Shown: positions 26,110 through 34,049 of the stretch, piece after piece
Layout of the letters: the number at the start of each line of letters is the position of its first letter
How positions within the stretch are numbered: the stretch's first letter is position 1
The notes under the pieces: model-generated
What the model was told of the DNA's origin: nothing
Database searches by the model: none
Seen by the model: the letters and a program-made list of their open reading frames with translations, nothing else
Position numbers and translations under genes: made by a program
Assembly: GCA_001417715.1 (NCBI GenBank)
Contig: BBRT01000133.1
Span: forward strand, 1 to 45,584
Direction: 5' to 3'
Source of the DNA: Candidatus Symbiothrix dinenymphae
GTDB taxonomy: Bacteria; Bacteroidota; Bacteroidia; Bacteroidales; Azobacteroidaceae
DNA: 45,584 nt

Positions 26110-26141
26110 CAAAGATAAAAACAATATTTTAAATTTCCAAA
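26110..26141 (-). promoter_or_regulatory. Promoter of the shaft-Rhs operon
   Basis: TATCTTTG at 26110-26117 and TTTG at 26138-26141 on the minus strand with 20 bases between, a full match to the Bacteroidota pattern, 57 bases before the start of the first operon gene. Confidence 0.7.
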
Positions 26142-26154
26142 TTTAAATGGACTC

Positions 26155-26931
26155 TCATTTGAAATAATAACGCACACCTGCCAGCAACTGAAATTGCCCT
26201 AATCCGATTCTCTCATTGGTACTTGCCGGAAGCGATTTTTTGTAGCCGTCGGTTGCTTTTGTTCGGCTGGTTGCTGCTCCCACCACTTCAGAAAGTCGGG
26301 CACCTATCGCCCAATGCGCATCCACTTTGTACTCCGCACCGAGCGTCAGACGACCTCCCAAGGTGGAGCCATACATGTTTGCGCTTTGGTTCTCAAATGT
26401 TTCCTTTGAAGAATAGCCTGCATAGCCTAATCCGATACTCGCCTCAAGCAGCCATTTTTGACGACCGACAGGCATCCGCAATAAAAAAGCCGGACCGATA
26501 AACCGGATTGCGTTGTTGGTTTTCCAAATGCCGGTTTCACTGCTTCCGTCCCCATATTGCAGAGAGCTATATTGGCTGTGATTGGCATGATGTGCGGCAT
26601 AAATCAATCCTACCCCATAGTAATCGTTCAAATAATAGTGGACTGAGGCATCTACCACCAATCCCAACATCAAATTTTCATAATACGCTTTCTCGTAAGC
26701 ATTCAACTCCGCATTTATTTTGGCATCTCGCCATCCGTAACCCAAATCAGCCGTCAAAGTGATTTTGGGCAATTTACGTTTCGGCTTAATCGCTTTGCGC
26801 GTCACCCGCCGCGTAGAATCGGCTTGTGTCGTTCCATCCGCAGGCTCAGTTTTTGGCATGGCTCCAACGCATGGAGGAAATATCGTAAAAATCAATGTCG
26901 CAGTCATTGCTACAAAAAATAAATGTTTCAT
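26155..26931 (-). CDS. Outer-membrane beta-barrel protein, paralogue of 8887-9888
   Basis: 258 residues: signal peptide (about 1-24), a basic linker RRVTRKAIKPKRKLPKITL, then barrel-like strands with LGYGWR, YYLNDYYGVGLIYAAHHANHS, NNAIRFIGPAFLLRMPV, WLLEASIGLGYAGYSSKE and the C-terminal GLGQFQLLAGVRYYFK. The final aromatic strand is typical of outer-membrane insertion. The order of motifs matches the barrel at 8887-9888, but the N-terminal lipoprotein domain of that paralogue is absent. The two copies bracket the Rhs region. The gene ends just before the shaft-Rhs promoter. Function unknown. Confidence 0.75.
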   Translation of the reverse strand: MKHLFFVAMTATLIFTIFPPCVGAMPKTEPADGTTQADSTRRVTRKAIKPKRKLPKITLTADLGYGWRDAKINAELNAYEKAYYENLMLGLVVDASVHYYLNDYYGVGLIYAAHHANHSQYSSLQYGDGSSETGIWKTNNAIRFIGPAFLLRMPVGRQKWLLEASIGLGYAGYSSKETFENQSANMYGSTLGGRLTLGAEYKVDAHWAIGARLSEVVGAATSRTKATDGYKKSLPASTNERIGLGQFQLLAGVRYYFK

Positions 26932-26952
26932 AACAACAAGTTTTAATGATTT

Positions 26953-28206
26953 TTAACGTTTAACCAACTTACTCGTGCGAACAATTCTGCCCGATTGGAT
27001 AGACATCACATAAACACCGGAGGGTAACGATGACACATCCAATTGCCTCAAACAGAACGACTTGGATAAAACTACTTTTCCGGTCAAATCGTAAATGGTA
27101 ACATTTCCGGCTTCTGCGGCAAAATACACTACATCGCGGACAGGATTGGGATAAAACAGCTCCGGCTGCTCTGTTGGGATGTCTATTCCGGTTGGGTTGG
27201 ATGCGGCATGAGCTGCGATGAATTTGGTTATTTCTTCGATATGGTCCATGCAATCGCCGGACTCTTTTCGGAGAAAACGGCTATGCTCGGCTCCGGTCAT
27301 TTTGTAGTGGATGACTTCGTATTTGGCTGACGGATAGGTGGTTTTCTCCACCGTAACGCCGTTGTTGGAGGAATAATTATGCACGTTTTCGCTGACCGGA
27401 GCACCGGCGGCGTTGTTTGCTACCCAATATTGGATGACTTCCGATTTCGGCTTGGCTAAATAGATGGTCGCCCCCACCTGCTCCATAGCACCGGAATAGG
27501 GCACTACCGCGTCCGTAGTGCTGTGAAAATCGCAAATCGGCACTTTCGCCTTACTCCCTGCCGGGTTGATACTCAGCCCCATGGAGCCGGCGAGCGAAAT
27601 CAATCCCGACAGTTTTTCCCCGTGCGCCACAGCAAATTGATACGACATATAGCCGCCCATCGATGTTCCTAACATAAACACATTGCCAGCTGCGGCAGGA
27701 TAGGTTTTCAAAGTGCTGTTTATCAGCGAATTGATAAACTCTGTATCATCCACATTGCTATTCAAGGTAGCCTCAAACAGTGTGGCACCAAAAAAATTCA
27801 CCTTAACTTTCAACCCACACCCCCAAACAGCATCCAATGAAAACTCGCTCGGCATGAATAGACTTACCAAACTTGCCGTGTTAATCACCGTCGCACTTTG
27901 TTCCGGCAGTGCTTGAGGTGCTAAAACGATGAAATTCATCGCATCAGCCATTTTGGACACATTATAAGTATCGAAAAAATCGTTCATCGTGCTATTTAAC
28001 CCATGCAGGCACACAAGGATGCCGCTTGGCTGACTGTATTGCGGATTATTGGGTGTATAAATCAGATATTCGCGCTGAAAACCACCTGCAAGCACGTTTT
28101 TTTCTTTGAGGTTGCCATTCGTAGAAGCTGCGAGTGCCTGCTGAGGTACCATCAGCAGGCTCAACACAAAGAGCGGAAGGAAAAACCGTATTTTGCTCAC
28201 TTGCAT
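26953..28206 (-). CDS. Secreted alpha/beta-hydrolase (PHB depolymerase/feruloyl-esterase type) with T9SS domain
   Basis: 417 residues with a signal peptide. The hydrolase part shows ILVCLHGLNSTMNDF (oxyanion region, about 62-76), nucleophile motif GTSMGG (Ser near 180), an Asp in FHSTTDAVVPY (near 230) and a His in GAEHSRFLR (near 308), the layout of LpqC/PHB-depolymerase and feruloyl-esterase relatives. The substrate is unknown. Residues about 340-417 are a type A T9SS C-terminal domain (FYPNPVRDVVYF, VTIYDLTGKVVL, LPSGVYVMSI, SKLVKR). Six bases separate it from the upstream metallopeptidase gene, so the two secreted enzymes are co-transcribed. Confidence 0.85.
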   Translation of the reverse strand: MQVSKIRFFLPLFVLSLLMVPQQALAASTNGNLKEKNVLAGGFQREYLIYTPNNPQYSQPSGILVCLHGLNSTMNDFFDTYNVSKMADAMNFIVLAPQALPEQSATVINTASLVSLFMPSEFSLDAVWGCGLKVKVNFFGATLFEATLNSNVDDTEFINSLINSTLKTYPAAAGNVFMLGTSMGGYMSYQFAVAHGEKLSGLISLAGSMGLSINPAGSKAKVPICDFHSTTDAVVPYSGAMEQVGATIYLAKPKSEVIQYWVANNAAGAPVSENVHNYSSNNGVTVEKTTYPSAKYEVIHYKMTGAEHSRFLRKESGDCMDHIEEITKFIAAHAASNPTGIDIPTEQPELFYPNPVRDVVYFAAEAGNVTIYDLTGKVVLSKSFCLRQLDVSSLPSGVYVMSIQSGRIVRTSKLVKR

Positions 28207-28212
28207 AACAGT

Positions 28213-29703
28213 TTATTTTTTAACCACCTTCACCGTTTCATCACCTGCTTGCAACAGATAAACGCCATTGGGATAGCTTGATAAATCAATGTGATCTTCG
28301 GTAGTGAGGAGTAGCAATTCACCGGAGAGGTTATACAACTTCACCTCTGCACCATCGGCATTGTTGATATAAACCATGCCCGTGGTGGGGTTGGGTTGCA
28401 CTTGTAAGCCCGCGGCTCGCCACGACCCTGCGGGCAAGGATTCTATGGCTGCCGGGGGTGATTTCAGGCTATTCTTTATCCCTGCGGCTTCCATTGTGCC
28501 TGCGCCATTTGTTGCCTGTGCAAAATTGAAAACGGACCATCCGGGATAACTATTGTCATTCATTCCCCCCGTAAACCATGATACAGATTTCACAATGTCT
28601 GCGTAGTGCTGAGGCGTTTCAGCAGGGGAAAGTATCACCGTTAATACTTTAAAGTTTTTTTGCGAAGCGGCGGCATCAGGCTCACGGACTCCGCTCAATG
28701 CGATAAGGTTGTCAATAGTGTAGGAGGTTACGCCGGTGGAATAAAAATAGCCCTTTCCAAACGAAAATTCTCCGGATTCTTCGTAACTATTGCCCGTATA
28801 AACATCCAAACGGAAGTTAGCATCTCTGAGTTCCTTTGCCGATTTCAACCCCATTATATAGAGTTCGATGTCGCTATATACCAAACTGTTACCTCCATTG
28901 GCATTTTCTCCAAATCCTCCGGAAAAATCACTCTTCATGCTTGCCTGATATTTTGTTTTACCCGCTACTCCTCCGCTATTTTCCTCGATTATTCTCACAT
29001 ATTTGAAGCCACCTAATTGACCACCTGCATTGCTAACACCCCAGTGTCCGATATAGCTCTTGCCTGTCACATCAAACGTTGGACAAATAAAGGCGGCCCA
29101 ATTATGAACCAACTCATGCAAAGTTGGTCCCCGCAAGATGGCATCGTACATAGGAAAATACATGACCGATTGCAACTTGCCGGCAGACCCCCACGTTGCT
29201 GCATTGGAATAAACAGTCCTTCCAATGCCTTTAACACTATTGCTCACCTGATGGTTTACTCCGTAAAAGCCTAATGTGCTAATGATACTTGGCGTATTAA
29301 CCGTGTCTAACACAAAAAACAGGAAATCAAAATCGTCCTGAAATTTGGCATATACAGCTTTAGAAACAGTCTGCATTTCAGGCTCATATTCAAAGTCTGC
29401 TTTAATCAGATTCGGCAATTGGGAGCTACTGACTTTATACGCCACCACCGTGCTTCTCGGGTCGGTGGCCGCATCCAACAAGTAGAATCCATCGCCCAAA
29501 TCCGTAGAGGCACCCGCTCGAAGGGTAGACCTCGCCGGCCGGTTACCACTAACCGGCACCCTATTTGGCACCAGCAACTTTTCGGACACCCCTTTTTTGT
29601 CCATCGCATCACTTTGCGGCACTATTGCCCGCCCCTGAGCTTGAGCCTGCACCGCAGCCCCTCCCAACATCACAACAAAAAGAAAAGAAAAAACCTTTTT
29701 CAT
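28213..29703 (-). CDS. Secreted HExxH metallopeptidase-like protein with T9SS domain
   Basis: 496 residues from MKKVFSFLFVV (an ATG three codons earlier is possible). A signal peptide ends near AQAQ. The zinc-binding motif LHELVHNW lies at about 193-200, followed about 15-20 residues later by YIGHWG, which could supply a further ligand. The C-terminal about 80 residues are a type A T9SS domain (VQPNPTTGMVYINN, VKLYNLSGELLLL, LSSYPNGVYLLQAG, VKVVKK). It is probably a cell-surface or released peptidase; the family is not recognised beyond the zincin motif. It lies between pta and the hydrolase gene on the same strand. Confidence 0.75.
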   Translation of the reverse strand: MKKVFSFLFVVMLGGAAVQAQAQGRAIVPQSDAMDKKGVSEKLLVPNRVPVSGNRPARSTLRAGASTDLGDGFYLLDAATDPRSTVVAYKVSSSQLPNLIKADFEYEPEMQTVSKAVYAKFQDDFDFLFFVLDTVNTPSIISTLGFYGVNHQVSNSVKGIGRTVYSNAATWGSAGKLQSVMYFPMYDAILRGPTLHELVHNWAAFICPTFDVTGKSYIGHWGVSNAGGQLGGFKYVRIIEENSGGVAGKTKYQASMKSDFSGGFGENANGGNSLVYSDIELYIMGLKSAKELRDANFRLDVYTGNSYEESGEFSFGKGYFYSTGVTSYTIDNLIALSGVREPDAAASQKNFKVLTVILSPAETPQHYADIVKSVSWFTGGMNDNSYPGWSVFNFAQATNGAGTMEAAGIKNSLKSPPAAIESLPAGSWRAAGLQVQPNPTTGMVYINNADGAEVKLYNLSGELLLLTTEDHIDLSSYPNGVYLLQAGDETVKVVKK

Positions 29704-29723
29704 CTTAAACAAATATTTAAATT

Positions 29724-29751
29724 CTAAACTCTAAACCCTAAACCCTAACTC
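29724..29751. repeat. Heptamer tandem repeat (CTAAACC type)
   Basis: CTAAACT, CTAAACC, CTAAACC and CTAACTC in a row in the 41-base gap between the metallopeptidase start and the pta stop, running into the pta stop codon. Four units, imperfect. Confidence 0.6.
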
Positions 29752-30749
29752 TTATTCATCGCTTGATTAGCGCAGATGGCAACTATTTTATAAATATCAT
29801 CGACCGAACACCCGCGCGACAGGTCGTTGACAGGCGATGCTATGCCTTGCAAGATGGGTCCCACGGCTTCGGCTCCGGCGAGGCGTTGCACGAGTTTGTA
29901 GCCGATGTTGCCACAGTCCAAGTTGGGGAATACCAGCACATTAGCACGTCCTGCCACTTTGCTGTCGGGCGCTTTGCTGATGCCCACTTCCGGCACGAGC
30001 GCGGCGTCGAGTTGCATTTCGCCGTCAATCAGGATGTCGGGCGCCATCGCTTGGGCGAGGCGGGTGGCTTCCACCACTTTATCTACTAATTCGTGCTTGG
30101 CACTGTCTTTGGTAGAGAAGCTCAACATGGCCACGCGCGGTTCGATACCTGCCAGACACTGTGCTGTACGTGCGGTGGCAACAGCTATCTCAGCCAATTC
30201 CGGTGCGGTGGGGTTGGGCATCACGGCGCAATCGGCGAACACGAGCAGCCCGTCTTCGCCAAATGTTTTGTCTTTGAGAAACACAAAAAATGCGCCACTC
30301 ACGACCCTGATGCCCGGTTTGGTCTTCACCACTTGCAATGCCGAGCGCAACACATCGCCCGTAGTGCTGCGTGCACCGGCAATTTCGCCATCGGCATCGC
30401 CATTTTTAATCATCAAGCAGCCGCAATAGAGCGGGTCTGTAGCCAATTCGCGCGCCTCCTCGATGGTCATGCCCTTGCTTTTGCGCAATTCTGCCAACAG
30501 TTGGGCATATTGCTCTTTTTTGGGATGATTGGTGGGGTCAATCATCTCTGCTTCGGCAATGTGCTGAAGCCCAAACTGCTTAGCCAAAGCCTTGATTTCC
30601 ACCGGATTGCCCAGCAGAATAATGCTTGCCACCCCATCGGCAATAAGTCGGTCGGCAGCGTGCAACGTACGCGGCTCAGTGCCCTCAGGCAGCACAATGC
30701 GCTGCTTGTTAGCCTTAGCCCGAACAATAATATCTTGCAATAAATTCAT
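29745..30749 (-). CDS. pta: Phosphate acetyltransferase
   Basis: 334 residues from [15 protein letters not shown], the family's usual opening and length; a longer frame to 30875 crosses the promoter box at 30775-30782 and is rejected. Family motifs are [59 protein letters not shown] and near the C-terminus [21 protein letters not shown] with a final [23 protein letters not shown]. It interconverts acetyl-CoA and acetyl phosphate in the acetate pathway. The usual partner ackA is not in the window. Confidence 0.95.
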   Translation of the reverse strand: MNLLQDIIVRAKANKQRIVLPEGTEPRTLHAADRLIADGVASIILLGNPVEIKALAKQFGLQHIAEAEMIDPTNHPKKEQYAQLLAELRKSKGMTIEEARELATDPLYCGCLMIKNGDADGEIAGARSTTGDVLRSALQVVKTKPGIRVVSGAFFVFLKDKTFGEDGLLVFADCAVMPNPTAPELAEIAVATARTAQCLAGIEPRVAMLSFSTKDSAKHELVDKVVEATRLAQAMAPDILIDGEMQLDAALVPEVGISKAPDSKVAGRANVLVFPNLDCGNIGYKLVQRLAGAEAVGPILQGIASPVNDLSRGCSVDDIYKIVAICANQAMNKS

Positions 30750-30774
30750 AACAAATGCTTTTTGTTTCAGCCGA

Positions 30775-30782
30775 CAAAGATA
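30775..30782 (-). promoter_or_regulatory. -7 promoter box of pta
   Basis: TATCTTTG on the minus strand, 26 bases before the pta ATG; supports that start. No well-spaced -33 box. Confidence 0.5.
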
Positions 30783-30813
30783 CAACAACTTTCCGGATGA
30801 AGCATACCGCAAA

Positions 30814-31866
30814 TTAGAACAGTGCTTTGCCGGACACTTCTTCTGCCAATGCGGGGTCGATGATGATGCGACCACAGTGTTCGCAGACGATGGTTTTTTT
30901 GCGCAGTTTGATGTCTAACTGTCGTTGGGGTGGAATTTTGTTGAAGCATCCACCACAGGCATCGCGTTGGATGTACACCACTCCCAAACCGTTTCTTGCA
31001 CTTTTGCGGATGCGTTTGAAAGCCGCCATCAACCGCGGCTCGATGGTGTCTTCGAGTTTGATTGACTGTTCGCGCAACTGTTCTTCCTGAATTTTTGTTT
31101 CGGAAATGATGGCGTTGAGTTCTGCTTTTTTTGCCTTCAAATCCACTTGTCGTTCGGCATACAAACCCTTGCAGCGAGTGATTTCTTCCGTCAAATCGTT
31201 CAATTTCTCCGTATATTCGCGGATTTTCTTTTCTGCCAATTCCACTTCAAGTCCTTGAAACTCAATCTCTTTCGAGAGATTGTCGTATTCGCGGTTGTTG
31301 CGCACCTCATCAATTTGCGCTTGAAAGCGGTCTATCAATTTGGTGGCATCGGTAATTTTGATTTTGTTTTGACCGATTGCCGTTTCCAGCTCCTTGACGT
31401 TTGTTTGGAAGTTCTCGACACGCGTTTTCAACATCGCCACCTCATCGCTCAAATCTTCCACTTCAAACGGCAATTCGCCGCGGAGCGTTTTGATTTTATC
31501 AATTTCTGTCAAAATCAATTGAAGTTGATACAGATTTTTCATCCGCTGGTCGATGCTCAAATCAGCGTTGTCCGTAGCATCTGCTTTCGCCGCCGCAGGT
31601 TTCGCCGAAGCCTTTGCTGCGGGCTTTGCAGGTGTTTTTGCTGCAGGCTTTGCCGGTGCTTTTGCTGCAGGTTTTGCCGCTGCTGATGCTTTTGCCGCAG
31701 GCTTTGCAGGAGTTTTTGCTGCAGGCTTTGCAGGAGCTTTTGCCGCAGGTTTTGCCGATGCTGATGCTTTTGCATCAGTTTTCGCAGGAGCTTTTGCCGC
31801 AGGTTTTGCGGGCGTCGCCTTTGCAGGAGTTTTTTTTGCTTCTTCTTTCGTTTCTTTCGTTGCCAT
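30814..31866 (-). CDS. C4-type zinc-ribbon coiled-coil protein with histone-H1-like N-terminal tail
   Basis: 350 residues. Residues about 1-98 are a low-complexity Lys/Ala/Pro tail ([17 protein letters not shown] repeats), like histone H1-type or nucleoid-associated tails. About 105-290 is a long coiled coil, and the C-terminus has a zinc ribbon with Cys 304, 307, 328 and 331 (CGGC...CEHC). The coiled coil plus ribbon is the DUF164/zf-RING_7 family, often found beside nif3 in Bacteroidota at about 250 residues; the basic tail is an addition. It starts 31 bases after the nif3 stop, so it is in the same operon. Possible nucleic-acid or ribosome-linked role, not established. Confidence 0.85.
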   Translation of the reverse strand: MATKETKEEAKKTPAKATPAKPAAKAPAKTDAKASASAKPAAKAPAKPAAKTPAKPAAKASAAAKPAAKAPAKPAAKTPAKPAAKASAKPAAAKADATDNADLSIDQRMKNLYQLQLILTEIDKIKTLRGELPFEVEDLSDEVAMLKTRVENFQTNVKELETAIGQNKIKITDATKLIDRFQAQIDEVRNNREYDNLSKEIEFQGLEVELAEKKIREYTEKLNDLTEEITRCKGLYAERQVDLKAKKAELNAIISETKIQEEQLREQSIKLEDTIEPRLMAAFKRIRKSARNGLGVVYIQRDACGGCFNKIPPQRQLDIKLRKKTIVCEHCGRIIIDPALAEEVSGKALF

Positions 31867-31897
31867 ATCTATTGTATTATTTTTAATATTTAATTCT

Positions 31898-32698
31898 TCA
31901 CATATAATTCACAGGATTTGTGTCCACATTTGAAAAATGAACGGCAAAATTAGTTATTTTTTTTGATAAAATTTCAAAAAAAAGTTCTTTTGTGCAAATT
32001 TCGGATTCATAATGCCCTAAAACAGCCAAAAGCAGGTGATTTTCCACATCATAATAATGATTGTATTTGGCTTCGCCCGTCAAGAAAGCGTCCGCGCCGC
32101 AAGCGATGGCATCGGGGAGCAGAAAGGCACCTCCGCCGCCGCAAATGGCGACTTTGCTTATCTTTTTGCCCGTCAAAGGCGAATATTTCAGACAGTTCAA
32201 ATGAAAAATGTCTTTGATGCGTTGCAAAAATGACTCCTCGTCCTCTTCGGCAAGCAATGTGCCAACCACGCCGGAACCGGTTGGATTGTCGGTCAAGCCT
32301 GCAATAACACCCGCGTGAGGGCGCAGGATTTGCACCTCTTGCAGACCGATTTTTTCTGCCAAGTGGAAATTGACACCGCCATGAGCGTTGTCTAAGTTGG
32401 TGTGGGCGGCATAGATGACGAGATTGTTTTTGCAGGCTTTCACTACGCAACGTTCGATGTAGGTTTGGTCGGAAATGGAGCGTAAAGGCTTGAACAGCAG
32501 GGGGTGATGCGAAATTATCAGGTTGCAACCCAGCTCAATAGCCTCATCGAGCACATCTTCTGTCACATCCAAACAGAGAAGCACCCCTCCGGCAGTCTGT
32601 TCCACATCACCCACTTGCAACCCCGAATTGTCCCATTCATCTTGCAAGGAGAGTGGCGCAAACGCCTCTAACTCGTCTATGAGCTGTATTATTTTCAT
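31898..32698 (-). CDS. Nif3-like dinuclear metal centre protein
   Basis: 266 residues from MKIIQLIDELEAFAPLSLQDEWDNSGLQVGD, the classic Nif3/YqfO/DUF34 opening. Metal-ligand motifs are seen: LIISHHPLLFK (about residues 62-72), AAHTNLDNAHGGVN and, in the C-terminal half, ICGGGGAFLLPDAI, DAFLTGEAKYNHYYD and AVLGHYESE. The family is universally distributed, often annotated GTP cyclohydrolase I type 2, but its reaction is unclear. A promoter box lies at 32708-32715. The start at 32698 is preferred over 32710 because the conserved opening begins there. Confidence 0.93.
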   Translation of the reverse strand: MKIIQLIDELEAFAPLSLQDEWDNSGLQVGDVEQTAGGVLLCLDVTEDVLDEAIELGCNLIISHHPLLFKPLRSISDQTYIERCVVKACKNNLVIYAAHTNLDNAHGGVNFHLAEKIGLQEVQILRPHAGVIAGLTDNPTGSGVVGTLLAEEDEESFLQRIKDIFHLNCLKYSPLTGKKISKVAICGGGGAFLLPDAIACGADAFLTGEAKYNHYYDVENHLLLAVLGHYESEICTKELFFEILSKKITNFAVHFSNVDTNPVNYM

Positions 32699-32707
32699 AA
32701 GACGGCG

Positions 32708-32715
32708 CAAAGGTA
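32708..32715 (-). promoter_or_regulatory. -7 promoter box of the nif3 operon
   Basis: TACCTTTG on the minus strand, ten bases before the start codon, implying an almost leaderless message. The heptamer repeat begins just upstream. Confidence 0.5.
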
Positions 32716-32723
32716 CGAAAAAG

Positions 32724-32765
32724 TTATGAGTTATGAGTTATGAGTTATGAGTTATGAGTTATGAG
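32724..32765. repeat. Six exact copies of TTATGAG
   Basis: Perfect tandem heptamer (TTATGAG)x6 followed by a T-run, in the spacer before the nif3 promoter; the same repeat in the same copy number occurs at 35513-35554. The rest of 32766-32964 shows no gene or recognisable element. Confidence 0.85.
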
Positions 32766-32964
32766 TTTTTTTTGTTGGTCAAGTTTTGTTGTGCAGATAT
32801 AGACAGATTTGGTACACATTAGTGACTAATATGTGGTGGATGTGCTTTTTTTGCGTAACTTGATAGAAAGCGAGCGGGTGTATTCCTCTGCCGGTGAGTT
32901 CATTGACGAGTGTTCGGTGTCGGAATTGGGATTGCTCTTGAACATGTATATTAAAAATTTTGTT

Positions 32965-32972
32965 TAACTTTG
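32965..32972 (+). promoter_or_regulatory. -7 promoter box of the MNT/HEPN pair
   Basis: TAACTTTG on the plus strand, 20 bases before the ATG. Confidence 0.5.
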
Positions 32973-32991
32973 CACAAAAATATTAGACGCT

Positions 32992-33303
32992 ATGAATCAG
33001 CAGATATTCAAAGAAATTCAGGCATTGAAACGGCAAATAATGCCAAACGACAAATTGATTTTGTTCGGCTCACAGGCACGCGGCGATGAGCGTCCGGAAT
33101 CGGATTGGGATTTGCTCGTGCTTTTGGATAAGCCTAAACGTGAAGTGAAAGATTATGACATTTATGGTTACCCTTTCACAGATTTAGGGTGGAATTATGG
33201 GGTGTATCTAAGTACCAAGATTTATACAACCGCGGAATGGGAAAACGGGAAAGCTTTTCCTTTTTACAAGAATGTTGAACATGATGGAATAGAAATAGTA
33301 TGA
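32992..33303 (+). CDS. Minimal nucleotidyltransferase (MNT) of a MNT/HEPN pair
   Basis: 103 residues. The nucleotidyltransferase signature is FGSQARGDERPESDWDLLVLL: GS at 26-27 and the metal-binding Asp pair at SDWD 37-40. Proteins of this size are the antitoxin half of MNT/HEPN modules; characterised relatives add AMP to the HEPN toxin and silence it. The gene overlaps the HEPN gene by four bases (ATGA). The first 30 codons occur again as a broken copy at 33718. Confidence 0.9.
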   Translation: MNQQIFKEIQALKRQIMPNDKLILFGSQARGDERPESDWDLLVLLDKPKREVKDYDIYGYPFTDLGWNYGVYLSTKIYTTAEWENGKAFPFYKNVEHDGIEIV

Positions 33304-33703
33304 TGACAGAAGAAGAAAGAAACACGATAATCAGTATTCGCTTGCAAAGGGCTAAAGAAACTCTGCTTGAAGTAAAAGAAATTCTTAAATTAGGCTATTG
33401 GAGGACAGCCGCCAATCGTTTGTATTATGCTTGTTATTATGTATCAAGTGCTTTGCTCATTAAAAAAGGAAATGTGGCACATACTCATTCGGGCGTTATC
33501 AACCAGATAGGGTTACATTTTGTTCAAACAGGGATTATCAGCAAAGAGTTTGGAAAGTTTTACGCTAATCTTTTTGAACTTCGTCAAACAAGTGACTATG
33601 GTGATTGGAGGATAATTGAAGAGGCAGATGTGCAACCATTGATTGCCCCGGCGGAAGAGTACATTTGTTTTCTCGAACAGTTGATTATGCAAAAAGAATA
33701 AAA
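33300..33703 (+). CDS. HEPN-domain protein of a MNT/HEPN pair
   Basis: 133 residues, all-helical. The HEPN pattern is seen in LGYWRTAANRLYYACYYVSSALLIKKG at about 33-60 and the C-terminal LFELRQTSDYGDW motif (R-x3-DY type). Such proteins are the RNase toxin in MNT/HEPN systems when a catalytic R-x4-6-H is present; I do not see a clear R-x4-6-H, so catalytic activity is uncertain. Translated with the MNT gene through a four-base overlap; the stop ends at about 33701-33703. Confidence 0.88.
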
Positions 33704-33717
33704 ATAGATTAGACGCT

Positions 33718-33810
33718 ATGAATCAGCAGATATTTAAAGAAATTCAGGCATTGAAACGGCAGATAATGCCAAACGACAAATTGATTTTGTTCGGCTCACA
33801 GGCGCGGTGA
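33718..33810 (+). pseudogene. Broken second copy of the MNT gene (30 codons)
   Basis: From a TTAGACGCTATG leader onward it repeats the start of the MNT gene with only a few base changes, through FGSQAR, then stops at TGA just where the catalytic Asp region should follow. The duplicated leader and start suggest a former tandem MNT/HEPN unit, most of which is deleted up to the tRNA side. Confidence 0.85.
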
Positions 33811-33869
33811 ATTTTGAGAAATCAAAAACGCCAACCTGCTATCTATCAGCACGTCAGCGTTTCAGAAAG

Positions 33870-33953
33870 TACCCAGAGCCGGGGTCGAACCGGCATGGAA
33901 GTGAATCCACTGGTGTTTGAGACCAGCGCGTCTACCAATTCCGCCATCTGGGC
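33870..33953 (-). tRNA. tRNA-Leu (anticodon CAA)
   Basis: 84-nt class II tRNA. Acceptor arms GCCCAGA/TCTGGGT, D-loop AATTGGTAGACGCG, anticodon stem CTGGT/ACCAG with loop CTCAAAC giving anticodon CAA, a variable arm, and a T-arm CCGGTTCGACCCCGG. CCA is not encoded. It reads codon UUG. A complete promoter (33964-33994) lies 10 bases upstream of the 5' end. Confidence 0.95.
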
Positions 33954-33963
33954 ATTGCGGGCG

Positions 33964-33994
33964 CAAAGGTAAGTTTTTTTTTTGATTTGACAAA
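33964..33994 (-). promoter_or_regulatory. Promoter of tRNA-Leu
   Basis: TACCTTTG at 33964-33971 and TTTG at 33991-33994 on the minus strand with 19 bases between; near-consensus spacing just before the tRNA. Confidence 0.75.
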
Positions 33995-34013
33995 CTTTTT
34001 CGCAAAAATTTAT

Positions 34014-34021
34014 TACTTTTG
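34014..34021 (+). promoter_or_regulatory. -7 promoter box of aroB
   Basis: TACTTTTG on the plus strand, 28 bases before the aroB ATG; divergent from the tRNA promoter. Confidence 0.45.
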
Positions 34022-34049
34022 TGCATTATTTTATTTGAAATTGTCCACT

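Noticed and set aside
10341-26141. Type VI secretion locus
   Set aside because: No VgrG, Hcp, PAAR, sheath or ATPase genes are visible; only Rhs proteins and T9SS-type domains.
29724-29751. CTAAACC repeats like a telomere sequence
   Set aside because: Only four imperfect units between two bacterial genes; a short tandem heptamer, not a chromosome end.
31553-31933. Plus-strand frame opposite the Lys/Ala/Pro tail
   Set aside because: Shadow of the repeat-rich tail (Ala/Phe/Gly-rich), no promoter or relatives.
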